Positions 1 to 7,753 of a stretch of DNA of 53,125 nucleotides are shown here, piece after piece. The stretch comes from Deltaproteobacteria bacterium (GTDB lineage Bacteria > Myxococcota_A > Polyangia > Haliangiales > JADYYK01), in contig JADYYK010000217.1 of assembly GCA_020853705.1 (NCBI GenBank), positions 1-53,125 of the forward strand, read 5' to 3'. The notes under the pieces were generated by a model that saw only the letters and a program-made list of their open reading frames with translations, ran no database searches and was not told the origin of the DNA. Made by a program: the position numbers and the translations under genes. The stretch's first letter is position 1. The number at the start of each line of letters is the position of its first letter.

Positions 1-1
1 G

Positions 2-643
2 GCGACGGCGCGCCGGCTGCTCCCGCTGTGCGCGGTGGTGCTGGCCTCCTGTGGCGGCGGTGGCGGCTCCGACTTCGGACAGACGACGATCTCCCTCGCC
101 GAGGATTGTCAGGCTGTCAATGGTCTGAACGCGCAGGCCATCCTGGCGCAGCGCGCCGACAGCGCCAGCACCATGCTGGCCTACGTCACCGCGCAGGGCG
201 CCCGCGTCGATCCCACCGCGCTGACCATGACCATCACCTGGCCCGCCGCGCCCACCGCGACCTGCTACCCGGCCTTCGAGGACAAGGGCGTCGTGGTCGC
301 CGGCCCCCGCGTCGCCATCACCGGGCTGACCCTGAAGTTCATGACCGCCGACGGCAAGTTCGACGAGACCCTGCCCGCGACCGCGCTCTTGCCCACCGTG
401 AACGGCGCGCTGCAGTCCCCGCAGCTCATCGCGGTGACCAGCCATGGCAGCCTGAAGGGCAGCTGGGACCCCATCCCCGAGCTGCGCAGCGGCGGCACCC
501 TGATCTTCTTCACCCGGCTGGCCGGCGCCACCACCGCCAGCGCGGGTGGCAACGTCGGCTATGGCGACGAGGACCCTGACCAGCTGCGCGCCGGCATCTT
601 CAAGAGCCGCTTCGCCGTCGCCCTGTTCCCGCACACGCCCTGA
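2..643 (+). CDS. Secreted lipoprotein, 5' end outside window
   Basis: The frame is open to the left edge. It begins with a Leu/Ala-rich stretch ending in the lipobox LASC (Cys at nt 50-52) followed by five glycines, so this is an outer-envelope lipoprotein whose first few residues lie outside the window. A GTG at 35 would cut off the signal peptide and is unlikely to be the start. The remaining ~200 residues match no family I recognise; a segment around nt 200-400 (TMTITWPAAP onward) reads like a beta-rich domain. The gene stops at 643, and the ABC-F start codon follows with no gap. Codons at 104-124 are unusually A/T-ended (GAT TGT GCT AAT GGT) and carry the dispersed motif listed at 106-121. 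Confidence 0.75.
   Translation, partial: ATARRLLPLCAVVLASCGGGGGSDFGQTTISLAEDCQAVNGLNAQAILAQRADSASTMLAYVTAQGARVDPTALTMTITWPAAPTATCYPAFEDKGVVVAGPRVAITGLTLKFMTADGKFDETLPATALLPTVNGALQSPQLIAVTSHGSLKGSWDPIPELRSGGTLIFFTRLAGATTASAGGNVGYGDEDPDQLRAGIFKSRFAVALFPHTP
106..121 (+). other. Dispersed quasi-palindrome, site 1
   Basis: TTGTCAGGCTGTCAAT lies in the first lipoprotein gene over A/T-ended codons. It fits TTGWC-N5-GTCAA. Confidence 0.5.
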
Positions 644-2635
644 ATGTCGCTGGTCACCGCCGAGGGCCTGGGGGTCTGGTTCGCCGGGCGCACGCTGATG
701 GAGGACATCAGCTTCGCCGTGCAGCCCGGCGATCGCATTGGCCTGGTCGGCCCCAATGGCTCGGGCAAGTCGACGCTCCTGCGCCTGCTCTCGCGTGAGC
801 GCGAGCCCGACGCCGGTGAGGTCGCCTGGGCGCGCGGCGTGCGCGTCGGCTACTTGCCGCAGGACATCCTCGAGCTGCCGCAGGGCAGCCTGGTCGAGTC
901 GGTGCGCAGCACGGTCGGCGGTCGCGAGGCGCGCGAGGCCGAGCTGGTCGCGGTCGAGGCCGCGCTCGCGGGCGACGGCGCCAGCGCGGGCACGGCCGCC
1001 AGCGCGGGCACGGCCGCCAGCGCCCCCGGCGGCGACGCCGAGACCCTCGAGCTGGCCCAGCGCCTGGCCGACCTGCACCTCGAGCTGGCCGACTTCGAGG
1101 AGCGCTACGGCCGCCACCGCGCCGAGGAGATCCTGGCCGGCCTGGGCTTCCCCGCGGCCGCCTTCGATCGCCCGGTCGGCGAGCTGTCGGGCGGCTGGAA
1201 GATGCGCGCCGCGCTGGCCGGCCTCCTGCTGGTCGGCCCCGACGTCCTCTTGCTCGACGAGCCGACCAACCACCTCGACATCCCGTCGCTGCAGTGGTTC
1301 GACGGCTTCCTGCGTCGCTCGCAGAAGGCCCTGGTCCTGGTCAGCCACGATCGCGCCTTCCTGAACCGCCAGATCGCGCGCGTGCTGTCGTTCGAGACCG
1401 AGGGGCTGCGCAGCTACGTCGGCAACTATGACAGCTACCGCACCCAGCGCGCCGAGGAGGAGGAGAACCTGGCCCTGCGCGCGCAGCGTCAGGCCGCCGA
1501 GCGCGCCGCCACCGAGGCCTTCATCGAGCGCTTCCGCTACAAGGCCACCAAGTCGCGCCAGGTCCAGAGCCGCGTCAAGCAGCTGGCCAGGAAGGAGACC
1601 ATCCAGGTCCGCGAGGCGCGCGCCAAGGTGCGCTTCCGCTTCCCCGAGGTCCCGCGCTCGTCGCGCGACGTGCTCACCATCAGCGGCCTCGACAAGCGCT
1701 TCGGCGACAAGGTGATCTACCAGAACCTGTCGGGCAAGGTCGAGCGCGGCGACCGCATCGCCATCATCGGCGTCAACGGCGCCGGCAAGTCGACCCTGCT
1801 GCGTCTGATCGCGGGCGAGCTGGCTCTGGACGCCGGCAACATCAGCATCGGCACCGGCGTAGAGGTGGCCTACTACGCGCAGCACCACACCGACACCCTC
1901 GATCGCGAGCACACCGTGCTGGAGGAGATCGCCGCCCTGGTGCCCGACAAGCCGCAGAGCTTCGTGCGCGGCGTGCTGGGCTCGTTCCTGTTCCAGGGCG
2001 ACGACGTCGACAAGAAGATCAGCGTGCTGTCAGGCGGCGAGCGCGCCCGCGTCGCGCTGGCCCGCCTGCTGGTGCTGCCGTCCAACCTGCTGCTGATGGA
2101 CGAGCCGACCAACCACCTCGATCTCGACTCCGCCGAGCGGCTGGTCGAGGCCCTGGGCAGCTATGGCGGCACCCTGCTCTTCGTGTCGCACAACCAGAGC
2201 TTCATCAACCAGCTGGCCACCAAGGTGTGGGAGGTCGACCGCGGCGTCGTGCACGAGTGGAAGGGCAACCTCGACGACTACCTGTATCACCTGGAGCAGA
2301 TCGGTCGCCCGCTGGGCGGCACCCCGGTGCAGGCCGCGCGCCCGGTGCGCGCGGTCGAGAACGATCGCGAGCGCCGCCAGCGCGAGGCCCGCGAGCGCGA
2401 CGCGCGGGCCCAGAAGACCCGCCCCATCCAGGCGCGCATCACCGCGCTGGAGACCGAGATCGCCGCGCTCGAGGCCGAGCTGAAGGCGCTGGAGACCGAG
2501 CTGGCCGACCCCGCGCTGTACCAGGACTATGCCCGCGCCCAGCCCATGCTCGACCGCGCCCGCGTCGGCAAGCAACGCCTGGAGGAGTGCTACGCCCAGT
2601 GGGAGAAGCAGCAGGAGCTGCTGGCGGCGGTCTGA
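644..2635 (+). CDS. ABC-F family ATPase (YheS/Uup-like), ribosome-associated
   Basis: This 663-aa soluble protein has two ABC nucleotide-binding domains and no membrane segment, as expected for ABC-F translation factors that act at the ribosomal E site. Domain 1 has Walker A GPNGSGKST (about 36-44), signature LSGGWKMR (about 181) and Walker B LLLDEPTNHLD (about 202). Domain 2 has GVNGAGKST (about 375), LSGGERARVA (about 462) and LLMDEPTNHLD (about 483). A charged coiled coil fills about 566-663. The LSGGW form of the first signature resembles YheS or Uup more than EttA. An 18-bp tandem repeat at 980-1015 encodes a Ser/Ala/Gly/Thr insert before the first signature. ATG 644 directly follows the previous stop, so the two genes are probably co-transcribed. 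Confidence 0.92.
   Translation: MSLVTAEGLGVWFAGRTLMEDISFAVQPGDRIGLVGPNGSGKSTLLRLLSREREPDAGEVAWARGVRVGYLPQDILELPQGSLVESVRSTVGGREAREAELVAVEAALAGDGASAGTAASAGTAASAPGGDAETLELAQRLADLHLELADFEERYGRHRAEEILAGLGFPAAAFDRPVGELSGGWKMRAALAGLLLVGPDVLLLDEPTNHLDIPSLQWFDGFLRRSQKALVLVSHDRAFLNRQIARVLSFETEGLRSYVGNYDSYRTQRAEEEENLALRAQRQAAERAATEAFIERFRYKATKSRQVQSRVKQLARKETIQVREARAKVRFRFPEVPRSSRDVLTISGLDKRFGDKVIYQNLSGKVERGDRIAIIGVNGAGKSTLLRLIAGELALDAGNISIGTGVEVAYYAQHHTDTLDREHTVLEEIAALVPDKPQSFVRGVLGSFLFQGDDVDKKISVLSGGERARVALARLLVLPSNLLLMDEPTNHLDLDSAERLVEALGSYGGTLLFVSHNQSFINQLATKVWEVDRGVVHEWKGNLDDYLYHLEQIGRPLGGTPVQAARPVRAVENDRERRQREARERDARAQKTRPIQARITALETEIAALEAELKALETELADPALYQDYARAQPMLDRARVGKQRLEECYAQWEKQQELLAAV
980..1015 (+). 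repeat. Two tandem copies of an 18-bp unit inside the ABC-F gene
   Basis: Positions 980-997 and 998-1015 are identical, and a partial third copy follows. The repeat is in frame and adds a low-complexity Ala/Ser/Gly/Thr loop, so its copy number could change without breaking the gene. Confidence 0.85.
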
Positions 2636-2657
2636 CCCCGCGTGCGCAGGTGCGTGC

Positions 2658-3266
2658 TCAGCGCCGGCACAGCACGAAGTAGTGATCCAGCGGCCTTTCC
2701 TTCTTGAAGGCCGCCCCGATCGACACGTGCGCCGACACCTTGCGCATGAAGTCGCGGGTCTGGTGGTACACGAAGCGCTGCAGGCGCCACTCGTTGGGCA
2801 CCACCTTGGGCCAGCCGTCGGGCACCGGCCCGTCGGGCACCCGGAAGTAGTCCACCACCACCGCGCCCCGCGGCTCCCAGCTGGCCTGCCCCGCGGTGGG
2901 CACCGCGACGAAGTAGCCGGGCCCGACCAGGCGCCGCGTCGGCCCCTCGTTGTAGCCGAACAGCCGGGCGTCGGCCGCCCCGCCCGCGGGCCGCGCGAAG
3001 CGCTTCTGGAAGCGCCGCAGCGGCCCCGGCAGCGGCAGCGTGTTCAGCCCCTCGTGGATGACCTCGGTCCGCGGCGGCGCGTCGCCCACGAAGTGGCCGA
3101 GCTCGATGGCCGGGGCGCTGGCCGCGCGCTCGTACAGGGTGCGCTGCTGGGCGCGCTCCAGCACCGAGACCTCGCCCCAGCGGGCGTCGGCGCTGAGGGC
3201 GTCGAGGTGCCGGGCGATGGTGTGGATATCGGTCGAGGCGGAGGCCAGCAGGTCGGCGAGAGACAC
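2658..3266 (-). CDS. Conserved-looking protein of unknown function (202 aa)
   Basis: I do not recognise this family. The protein has no signal peptide or membrane segment. It begins with a helical stretch (MSLADLLASASTDIHTIARH) and ends in a charged, aromatic-rich half (YHQTRDFMRKVSAH). The start is GTG 3266, preceded after 6 nt by the -10-like hexamer TACCAT (3278-3273 on the minus strand). The gene is divergent from the PilZ gene, with 65 bp between the starts, and converges on the ABC-F gene with 22 bp between the stops. Codon use matches the neighbouring genes, so it looks like a resident gene. Confidence 0.75.
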   Translation of the reverse strand: MSLADLLASASTDIHTIARHLDALSADARWGEVSVLERAQQRTLYERAASAPAIELGHFVGDAPPRTEVIHEGLNTLPLPGPLRRFQKRFARPAGGAADARLFGYNEGPTRRLVGPGYFVAVPTAGQASWEPRGAVVVDYFRVPDGPVPDGWPKVVPNEWRLQRFVYHQTRDFMRKVSAHVSIGAAFKKERPLDHYFVLCRR

Positions 3267-3296
3267 CGCCGGATGGTAGTCCGAAACCCCGTTTTT

Positions 3297-3324
3297 TTGC
3301 CCATTCCTGAATCTTGCCTACACT
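3297..3324 (+). promoter_or_regulatory. Sigma-70-like promoter of the PilZ gene
   Basis: TTGCCC (3297-3302) and TACACT (3319-3324) are 16 nt apart, and ATG 3332 lies only 7 nt after the -10. A T7 run at 3292-3298 makes the area unusually A/T-rich. The geometry predicts a leaderless or nearly leaderless mRNA. Confidence 0.55.
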
Positions 3325-3331
3325 GGACCAC

Positions 3332-3745
3332 ATGAACTGGTCCAGCACGCGCCGGGTGGCCCCACGCATCACGCTCGACACCTTCTGCAGCCTGCTGGTC
3401 GACGGCCGGGAACGGCACGCAGTGGTGCTCGAGCTGTCCGCCAGCGGGGTCCGCGTCGAGCGCCCCTTCGAGCCCGCGCGCGAGGGCCGCATCGTCCAGC
3501 TCGAGCTCGAGCTGCCCGGCATCGACGAGATCATCTGGGCCCGCGGCGAGGTCCGCTTCGCGCGCTTGTCGCCCCTGCCCGGCCCCGGCCCCGAGGGCGC
3601 GCCCCGCTTCACCTGCCGGGCCGGCATCCACATCGCCGCCGCGACCCAGCACGACCGTCGCCTGCTGCGCGACTATGTGCTCGAGCAGCGCCGCCGCCTG
3701 CGCGCCGGCGCCGCAGCCCGCCGTCATCTGCCACGCTGTGCGTGA
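3332..3745 (+). CDS. PilZ-domain protein (possible c-di-GMP receptor)
   Basis: This is a 137-aa single-domain protein. The PilZ signature is present as R8-x3-R12 (in RRVAPR) followed by E34-L-S36-A-S-G39. Glu replaces the usual Asp/Asn of the (D/N)xSxxG motif, so cyclic-di-GMP binding is likely but not certain. Such small PilZ proteins pass c-di-GMP signals to motility, polysaccharide or pilus machinery. ATG 3332 is chosen over TTG 3314 because the -10 hexamer covers the latter. The Arg-rich C-terminus (QRRRLRAGAAARRH) extends past the fold. The gene stands alone. Confidence 0.82.
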   Translation: MNWSSTRRVAPRITLDTFCSLLVDGRERHAVVLELSASGVRVERPFEPAREGRIVQLELELPGIDEIIWARGEVRFARLSPLPGPGPEGAPRFTCRAGIHIAAATQHDRRLLRDYVLEQRRRLRAGAAARRHLPRCA

Positions 3746-3808
3746 TCTTGCGGCTTTGTGACCTCGCGCCTGGCCCGCGCGATTCGCACAATGGTGCAAT
3801 GTCCCCGG

Positions 3809-3837
3809 TTGCAATCCCCGCTGAGCGCTGCTTGAAT
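3809..3837 (+). promoter_or_regulatory. Candidate promoter of the methyltransferase/CDP-alcohol operon
   Basis: TTGCAA (3809-3814) and TTGAAT (3832-3837) are 17 nt apart in a relatively A/T-rich gap. ATG 3850 is 12 nt downstream and no strong Shine-Dalgarno sequence is visible. Confidence 0.45.
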
Positions 3838-3849
3838 GCGCCGACTTCC

Positions 3850-4521
3850 ATGTCCAAGCGCAAACTCGATCCCGCCGAATCGGCCTACTGGAACGGCTTC
3901 TACGCCGGCAAGCACCCCGACCTCGAGGTGGCGTCGACCTTCGCGCGCTGGGTCATGGAGCGCCTGCGCCCCGGCCAGACCCTGTTCGAGCTCGGCTGTG
4001 GCAACGGCCGCGACGCCCTGTTCTTCGCCGACCAGGGCCTCGCCGTGATCGCGTGCGATCGCTCCGAGGTCGCCATCTCGACCCTGTCGGAGCGCCCCGA
4101 TCTGGCGCGCTTCAAGATCCGCCCGGTGTTCCAGGCCGGCGACATGTCCGCCCTCGACGACAGCCGCGCCGGCAAGCTCGACGTGGTGTACTCGCGCTTC
4201 ACCCTGCACGCGGTGACCGCCGACGAGGCCAGCGCCGCGCTGGCCTGGGCCTACCGCAACCTGGCCCCGGGCGGGCAGCTCATGATCGAGGTGCGCTCGG
4301 TGCTGGGCAGCCTGTATGGCAAGGGCACCCCGGTGCCCGAGGATCGTGACGCCTTCATCCATGACGGCCACTACCGCCGCTTCGTGCGCAAGGACGAGCT
4401 CGAGGCCGAGCTCCGGGGCCTGGGATTCACGATCAGCGCCAGCGTCGAGGCCGCCCACCTCGCGGTCTACAAGGACGACGACCCCGTGGTCATCCGCATC
4501 GTGGCCGCCAAGGCGGGCTGA
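3850..4521 (+). CDS. Class I SAM-dependent methyltransferase
   Basis: This 223-aa Rossmann methyltransferase has motif I LFELGCGNGRD at about 45-55, an acidic residue ending strand 2 (VIACDRS), and a motif IV/post-I region (DVVYSRFTLHAV). It lacks a membrane segment. ATG 3850 gives the start MSKRKLDPAES; an upstream extension would run through the promoter. It is the first gene of a row with two CDP-alcohol phosphotransferases (3-nt gap, then an 8-nt overlap), so a small lipid head group or its precursor is a reasonable substrate guess. The family is too broad to name the substrate from sequence. Confidence 0.85.
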   Translation: MSKRKLDPAESAYWNGFYAGKHPDLEVASTFARWVMERLRPGQTLFELGCGNGRDALFFADQGLAVIACDRSEVAISTLSERPDLARFKIRPVFQAGDMSALDDSRAGKLDVVYSRFTLHAVTADEASAALAWAYRNLAPGGQLMIEVRSVLGSLYGKGTPVPEDRDAFIHDGHYRRFVRKDELEAELRGLGFTISASVEAAHLAVYKDDDPVVIRIVAAKAG

Positions 4522-4524
4522 CGG

Positions 4525-5331
4525 GTGCCGGAGGGCTTCGGCGCGCGGCTTCGGCGCCTGCGCAACAAGCGCTACGAGGACTGGTGGCACATCGTCTTCG
4601 GCGGGCCCATCGGCGTCTTCCTGGCCGCGCTCATCGCCCCCATCCAGTGGATCACCCCCAACGGCCTGACCTGGGCCGCCTTCACCTGCAAGCTGGCCGG
4701 CGCGGGCCTGCTGCTGGCGGACGACTTCCGCGCCGACCTCGCCGTGGTCGCGCTGCTCAACCTCAACATCATCCTCGACATCATGGATGGCAGCCTGGCG
4801 CGCTATCGCAAGAAGCCGTCGGCCACCGGCGCCTTCCTCGACAAGGTCACCGACGGCCTGGGTCTGCTGGCGCTGGGCACCTGCCTGGGCGTGCGCGCGC
4901 ACCACGAGGGCGCCGGTGTGTTGACGCTGGTCGCGGGCGGCTTCATCGGCGGCTCGTACCTGGCGCGCTGCTACATGTACTGGCTGGTCGCGTTCCTGGA
5001 GAAGGATCGCGGCGTCGCGGTCGCCACCACCGGGCCGTCGACCATCAAGCCGTTCGGCGAGCTCGGCCTGGGTGAGCGGCTGGCCTACTACGTCAAGTCG
5101 ACCTGGCGGGTGATCCTGGTCGGCGAGGGCGACATCTACTTCTGGGTCTCGCTGTTCCTGCTGCTCGGGCGCGTCGAGTGGGTGGTGCTGCCGCTGGGCG
5201 GCGCGATGGCGTTCTGGCTGGTGGCCTACTTCGGCAAGCGCTTCGCCACCGTGGTGGGCATGGACCGCGACGCCGCTGCAGCCGCGGCAGGCGCGTCAGG
5301 CGCCAAGAGCGCCGACCCCGGCCATGACTGA
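4525..5331 (+). CDS. CDP-alcohol phosphotransferase, membrane enzyme
   Basis: The full CDP-alcohol phosphotransferase signature D-x2-DG-x2-AR-x8-G-x3-D-x3-D is present (DIMDGSLAR, then G, D and D at the right spacing) at about residues 88-113. These enzymes move a phospho-alcohol from a CDP-alcohol or CDP-diacylglycerol to a second alcohol and sit in the inner membrane. Several hydrophobic helices surround the motif in the 268 residues. The start GTG 4525 lies 3 nt after the methyltransferase stop, and the stop overlaps the next start by 8 nt. The substrate cannot be assigned. Confidence 0.9.
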   Translation: MPEGFGARLRRLRNKRYEDWWHIVFGGPIGVFLAALIAPIQWITPNGLTWAAFTCKLAGAGLLLADDFRADLAVVALLNLNIILDIMDGSLARYRKKPSATGAFLDKVTDGLGLLALGTCLGVRAHHEGAGVLTLVAGGFIGGSYLARCYMYWLVAFLEKDRGVAVATTGPSTIKPFGELGLGERLAYYVKSTWRVILVGEGDIYFWVSLFLLLGRVEWVVLPLGGAMAFWLVAYFGKRFATVVGMDRDAAAAAAGASGAKSADPGHD

Positions 5332-6316
5332 GCCGGTCTGCATCGATTGTCCGCCCGGCCCCGGCCCCGCCATGCGCGTCGCCGGCATGTCGGTGCTGGA
5401 GCGCCTGGTGCGCGAGGCCATCCGCGCCGGCGCCCCCCGCGTCATCGTGCGCGGCGACATCCGCGAGCTGCCCGCGCTGCCAGTGCTGACCGCGCCGATC
5501 GACCTGCTGGCGCCCGACGCGCCGGTGCCCGCGGGCGCCAAGGTCACCCCGGGCGACACCGTGCTGGGCATCCAGGTCAGCGACGAGGCCAGCCGCGAGC
5601 GCGCCGAGTCGGCCATGATGCAGAGCTGCCGGCGCCCCTATGACGGCCCCGGCGATCGCTACGTCATCCGCCCGGTGTCGCTGCGCATCAGCCGCGCGCT
5701 GACCCGGCTGCCGGTGTCACCCAACCAGGTCACGCTGGTGTCGATCTGCTTCGGTATCGCGGCCTGTGTGATGGCGCTGCGACCGGGGCGGCTGGCCATG
5801 GCGCTGGCCGGCGCGCTGATCATCGTGCAGGTCATCCTCGACTCCTGCGACGGCGAGCTGGCCCGCGTGCGCCACATGGGCAGCAAGCTCGGCATGTGGC
5901 TCGACAACCTGTCGGACGACCTCATCGACAACGGCTTCGTGCTGGCGGTCGGCTTCGGCGTCGGCGGACCGTGGCGCTGGGTCGCGCTGGCCGCGGTCAT
6001 CGGCAAGGGCTTCTGCGCGCTGGTGACCTATCACGGCGCGGCCAAGGTCGGCGCACCTGGCGACGTGATGGCCTTCCGCTGGTGGTTCGAGTCGAAGGTC
6101 ACCATGGCCGAGGTGTCGACGCTGTTCGCACAGAAGACCGACGCGCTGACCATCGTGCGCGCCATCGGGCGTCGCGACGTGTATGTGCTGATCTATGGCG
6201 TCGCCTGCGCCGCCCAGGTGCCCTGGGTGACCGTCGGCCTGGGTGCGGTGCTGGGCGGCGTCTACTTCGCCCTGGCCGGGGCGCACATCCTGCTGTCGAA
6301 GGGCGCGGCGCGCTGA
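5324..6316 (+). CDS. CDP-alcohol phosphotransferase with N-terminal extension
   Basis: This 330-aa protein has about 115 N-terminal soluble residues followed by a membrane CDP-alcohol phosphotransferase domain with an intact signature (DSCDGELAR-x8-G-x3-D-x3-D, about residues 168-193). The extension is in the position where IPCT-DIPPS-type enzymes carry a cytidylyltransferase, and its remnants (SVLERLVREAIRAG, VIVRGD) resemble that fold. The GxGxR nucleotide-binding loop is not visible, so it may be a degenerate or purely structural module. ATG 5324 overlaps the previous gene by 8 nt, so translation is coupled. Confidence 0.88.
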   Translation: MTEPVCIDCPPGPGPAMRVAGMSVLERLVREAIRAGAPRVIVRGDIRELPALPVLTAPIDLLAPDAPVPAGAKVTPGDTVLGIQVSDEASRERAESAMMQSCRRPYDGPGDRYVIRPVSLRISRALTRLPVSPNQVTLVSICFGIAACVMALRPGRLAMALAGALIIVQVILDSCDGELARVRHMGSKLGMWLDNLSDDLIDNGFVLAVGFGVGGPWRWVALAAVIGKGFCALVTYHGAAKVGAPGDVMAFRWWFESKVTMAEVSTLFAQKTDALTIVRAIGRRDVYVLIYGVACAAQVPWVTVGLGAVLGGVYFALAGAHILLSKGAAR

Positions 6317-6347
6317 CGGAAACTGCTGGATTCCATCAGGCGAACCT

Positions 6348-6409
6348 CGCCTGTCAGCTTTTCGACGGTGCGTAAGGCTTTACGCGGGGGTGCGAGGAGG
6401 CGACAGGCG
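6348..6409. terminator. Nested inverted repeats between convergent genes
   Basis: CGCCTGTC (6348-6355) pairs with GACAGGCG (6402-6409). Inside lies the near-palindrome GCGTAA-N4-TTACGC (6370-6385). The structure sits between convergent stops (6316 and 6448), so a bidirectional transcription stop is the simplest reading. There is no clear U-tract. Confidence 0.5.
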
Positions 6410-6447
6410 GCGGCGAGCGGCGAGCGGCGGGCGATGGCGCGGGCGCG

Positions 6448-7641
6448 CTAGACGGAAGCGGTGGCGTTGCTGGCCGGGCGCGTCGTCATCATGTGCGGGC
6501 GGTGCTTGTCGGCCTCGAGGATGCGCTCGATGCGCGCCAGGACCTCGACGGTCTGCGCCTCGGTGCCCAGGCTCATGCGCAGCACGTTGGGCAGCTGGCT
6601 GGAGCGGTCACGCACGTGGATGCCGGCCTCGGCCATCTTGCGCGCCATCTCGGGGGCGTCGCGGAACTCCATCATGATCCAGTTGGCGTGCGCGGTGCGG
6701 CACGGGATGTGGAGCCGGCGGCAGAAGTTCACGACCAGGGCGGCCGAGCGCTTCACCTCGGCCACGTAGGCGGCGTAGTACGGCAGGTCGTCGAGCGCCG
6801 CGGTGGCCGCGATCTGGGCCAGCATGTTGACGCTCTTCGGGTTGTAGACCCGGCGCAGGTCGTTGATGATGCCTTCCTGCGCGACCATGTAGCCGATGCG
6901 CACCGAGGCCAGGCTGAAGGCCTTCGAGAACGAGCGCGTGACCACGATGTTCGGCGCGCGGTCGACCATGTCCATGCACGACACGCCCGAGAACTCGAAG
7001 TAGGCCTCGTCGCTGATGACCAGGATGCTGGGATGGCGCAGCGCCATCGCCAGGACCTCCTCGGGGTCGTAGACGTTGCCGGTCGGGTTGTTCGGGTTGA
7101 CCAGGTAGAGGATCTTGGTGCGCGCGTCGATGTGACGCTCGAGCTCGACCAGGGTCGGCACGAACGGGTCGCTGCACTTGATGCCGCGCAGCTCGGCGCC
7201 GGTCAGCTCCGCGAACTGCACGAAGTGGTTGTAGGTCGGGACCGGGAACACGACGTTGTCGTCGGCGTTCAGGTACGACTGCGCCAGCAGCTCGAGGGCG
7301 GCGTCGGAGCCGTTGGTGACCAGCATGCGGGTCACCCGGCTGCCGGTGTAGCCGGCCAGGCGGTCATACAGCGGGGTGTGGAAGAGGTCCGGGTACCAGT
7401 GCAGCTCGCCGCCCTCGGTGATGTAGCGGGCGATGGCCGCGTGCACCTTGGGAGAGGGCTGGATGGTGCTCTCGTTCCAGTCCAGTTTGTGGTGCTGGAT
7501 CGAAGGGTTACGATCGATCTTCTCGCGTGACGAGACGGCGTCGTAAGGCTTCAGAGTCCGAACACGGGCGGCCAGCTCGGGGCTGGTCTGGAGCAACGTC
7601 TTGTACTGGGGCTGACCGGGCATGGGCAGGGTGGAATGCAA
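6448..7641 (-). CDS. PLP aminotransferase, HisC/CobD-like (fold type I)
   Basis: This ~397-aa class I/II aminotransferase has NPNNPTG (about 182-188), SDEAYFEF (about 210-217) and the PLP lysine in SFSKAFSL (K240), followed by RIGY. It is closest in pattern to histidinol-phosphate aminotransferase and to the related threonine-phosphate decarboxylases. It lies among three CDP-alcohol phosphotransferases rather than histidine genes. It may therefore make an amino-alcohol phosphate used as a lipid head group, which is an inference. The start is uncertain: TTG 7641 has a GAGG sequence upstream, while ATG 7623 would shorten the protein by six residues. A MrpC/CRP-like palindrome lies upstream at 7711-7732. 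Confidence 0.88.
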   Translation of the reverse strand: MHSTLPMPGQPQYKTLLQTSPELAARVRTLKPYDAVSSREKIDRNPSIQHHKLDWNESTIQPSPKVHAAIARYITEGGELHWYPDLFHTPLYDRLAGYTGSRVTRMLVTNGSDAALELLAQSYLNADDNVVFPVPTYNHFVQFAELTGAELRGIKCSDPFVPTLVELERHIDARTKILYLVNPNNPTGNVYDPEEVLAMALRHPSILVISDEAYFEFSGVSCMDMVDRAPNIVVTRSFSKAFSLASVRIGYMVAQEGIINDLRRVYNPKSVNMLAQIAATAALDDLPYYAAYVAEVKRSAALVVNFCRRLHIPCRTAHANWIMMEFRDAPEMARKMAEAGIHVRDRSSQLPNVLRMSLGTEAQTVEVLARIERILEADKHRPHMMTTRPASNATASV

Positions 7642-7710
7642 TGGAGGTGCCTCGTGATTCTGGGGGTCTAGGACGCTAAGCCTTTGATCTGTGACAGTCA
7701 GGGAGCATCC

Positions 7711-7732
7711 AGGTGTCGGAGGTTTGACACCT
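7711..7732. promoter_or_regulatory. MrpC/CRP-type palindrome upstream of the aminotransferase
   Basis: A perfect 7-bp inverted repeat (AGGTGTC, 8 nt, GACACCT) contains GTGTC-N8-GACAC. As I recall it, that is the published consensus of the myxobacterial CRP-family regulator MrpC. Its centre is about 60-65 bp upstream of the start site expected from the minus-strand hexamer TAGACC (7670-7665), and no good -35 is present. It could also end the transcript of the gene stopping at 7754. Confidence 0.5.
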
Positions 7733-7753
7733 TCTGACAGGTGCTGAACGATC

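Noticed and set aside
2590..3633. Long minus-strand frame covering 2658-3266 and the PilZ gene
   Set aside because: It lies in another frame, has Arg/Pro/Gly-rich sequence without motifs, and would cross two divergent promoters.
7501..7545. A/T-richer stretch in the aminotransferase gene as another copy of the dispersed motif
   Set aside because: TTACG and GTGACG occur here, but the spacing and arms do not fit TTGWC-N5-GTCAA.
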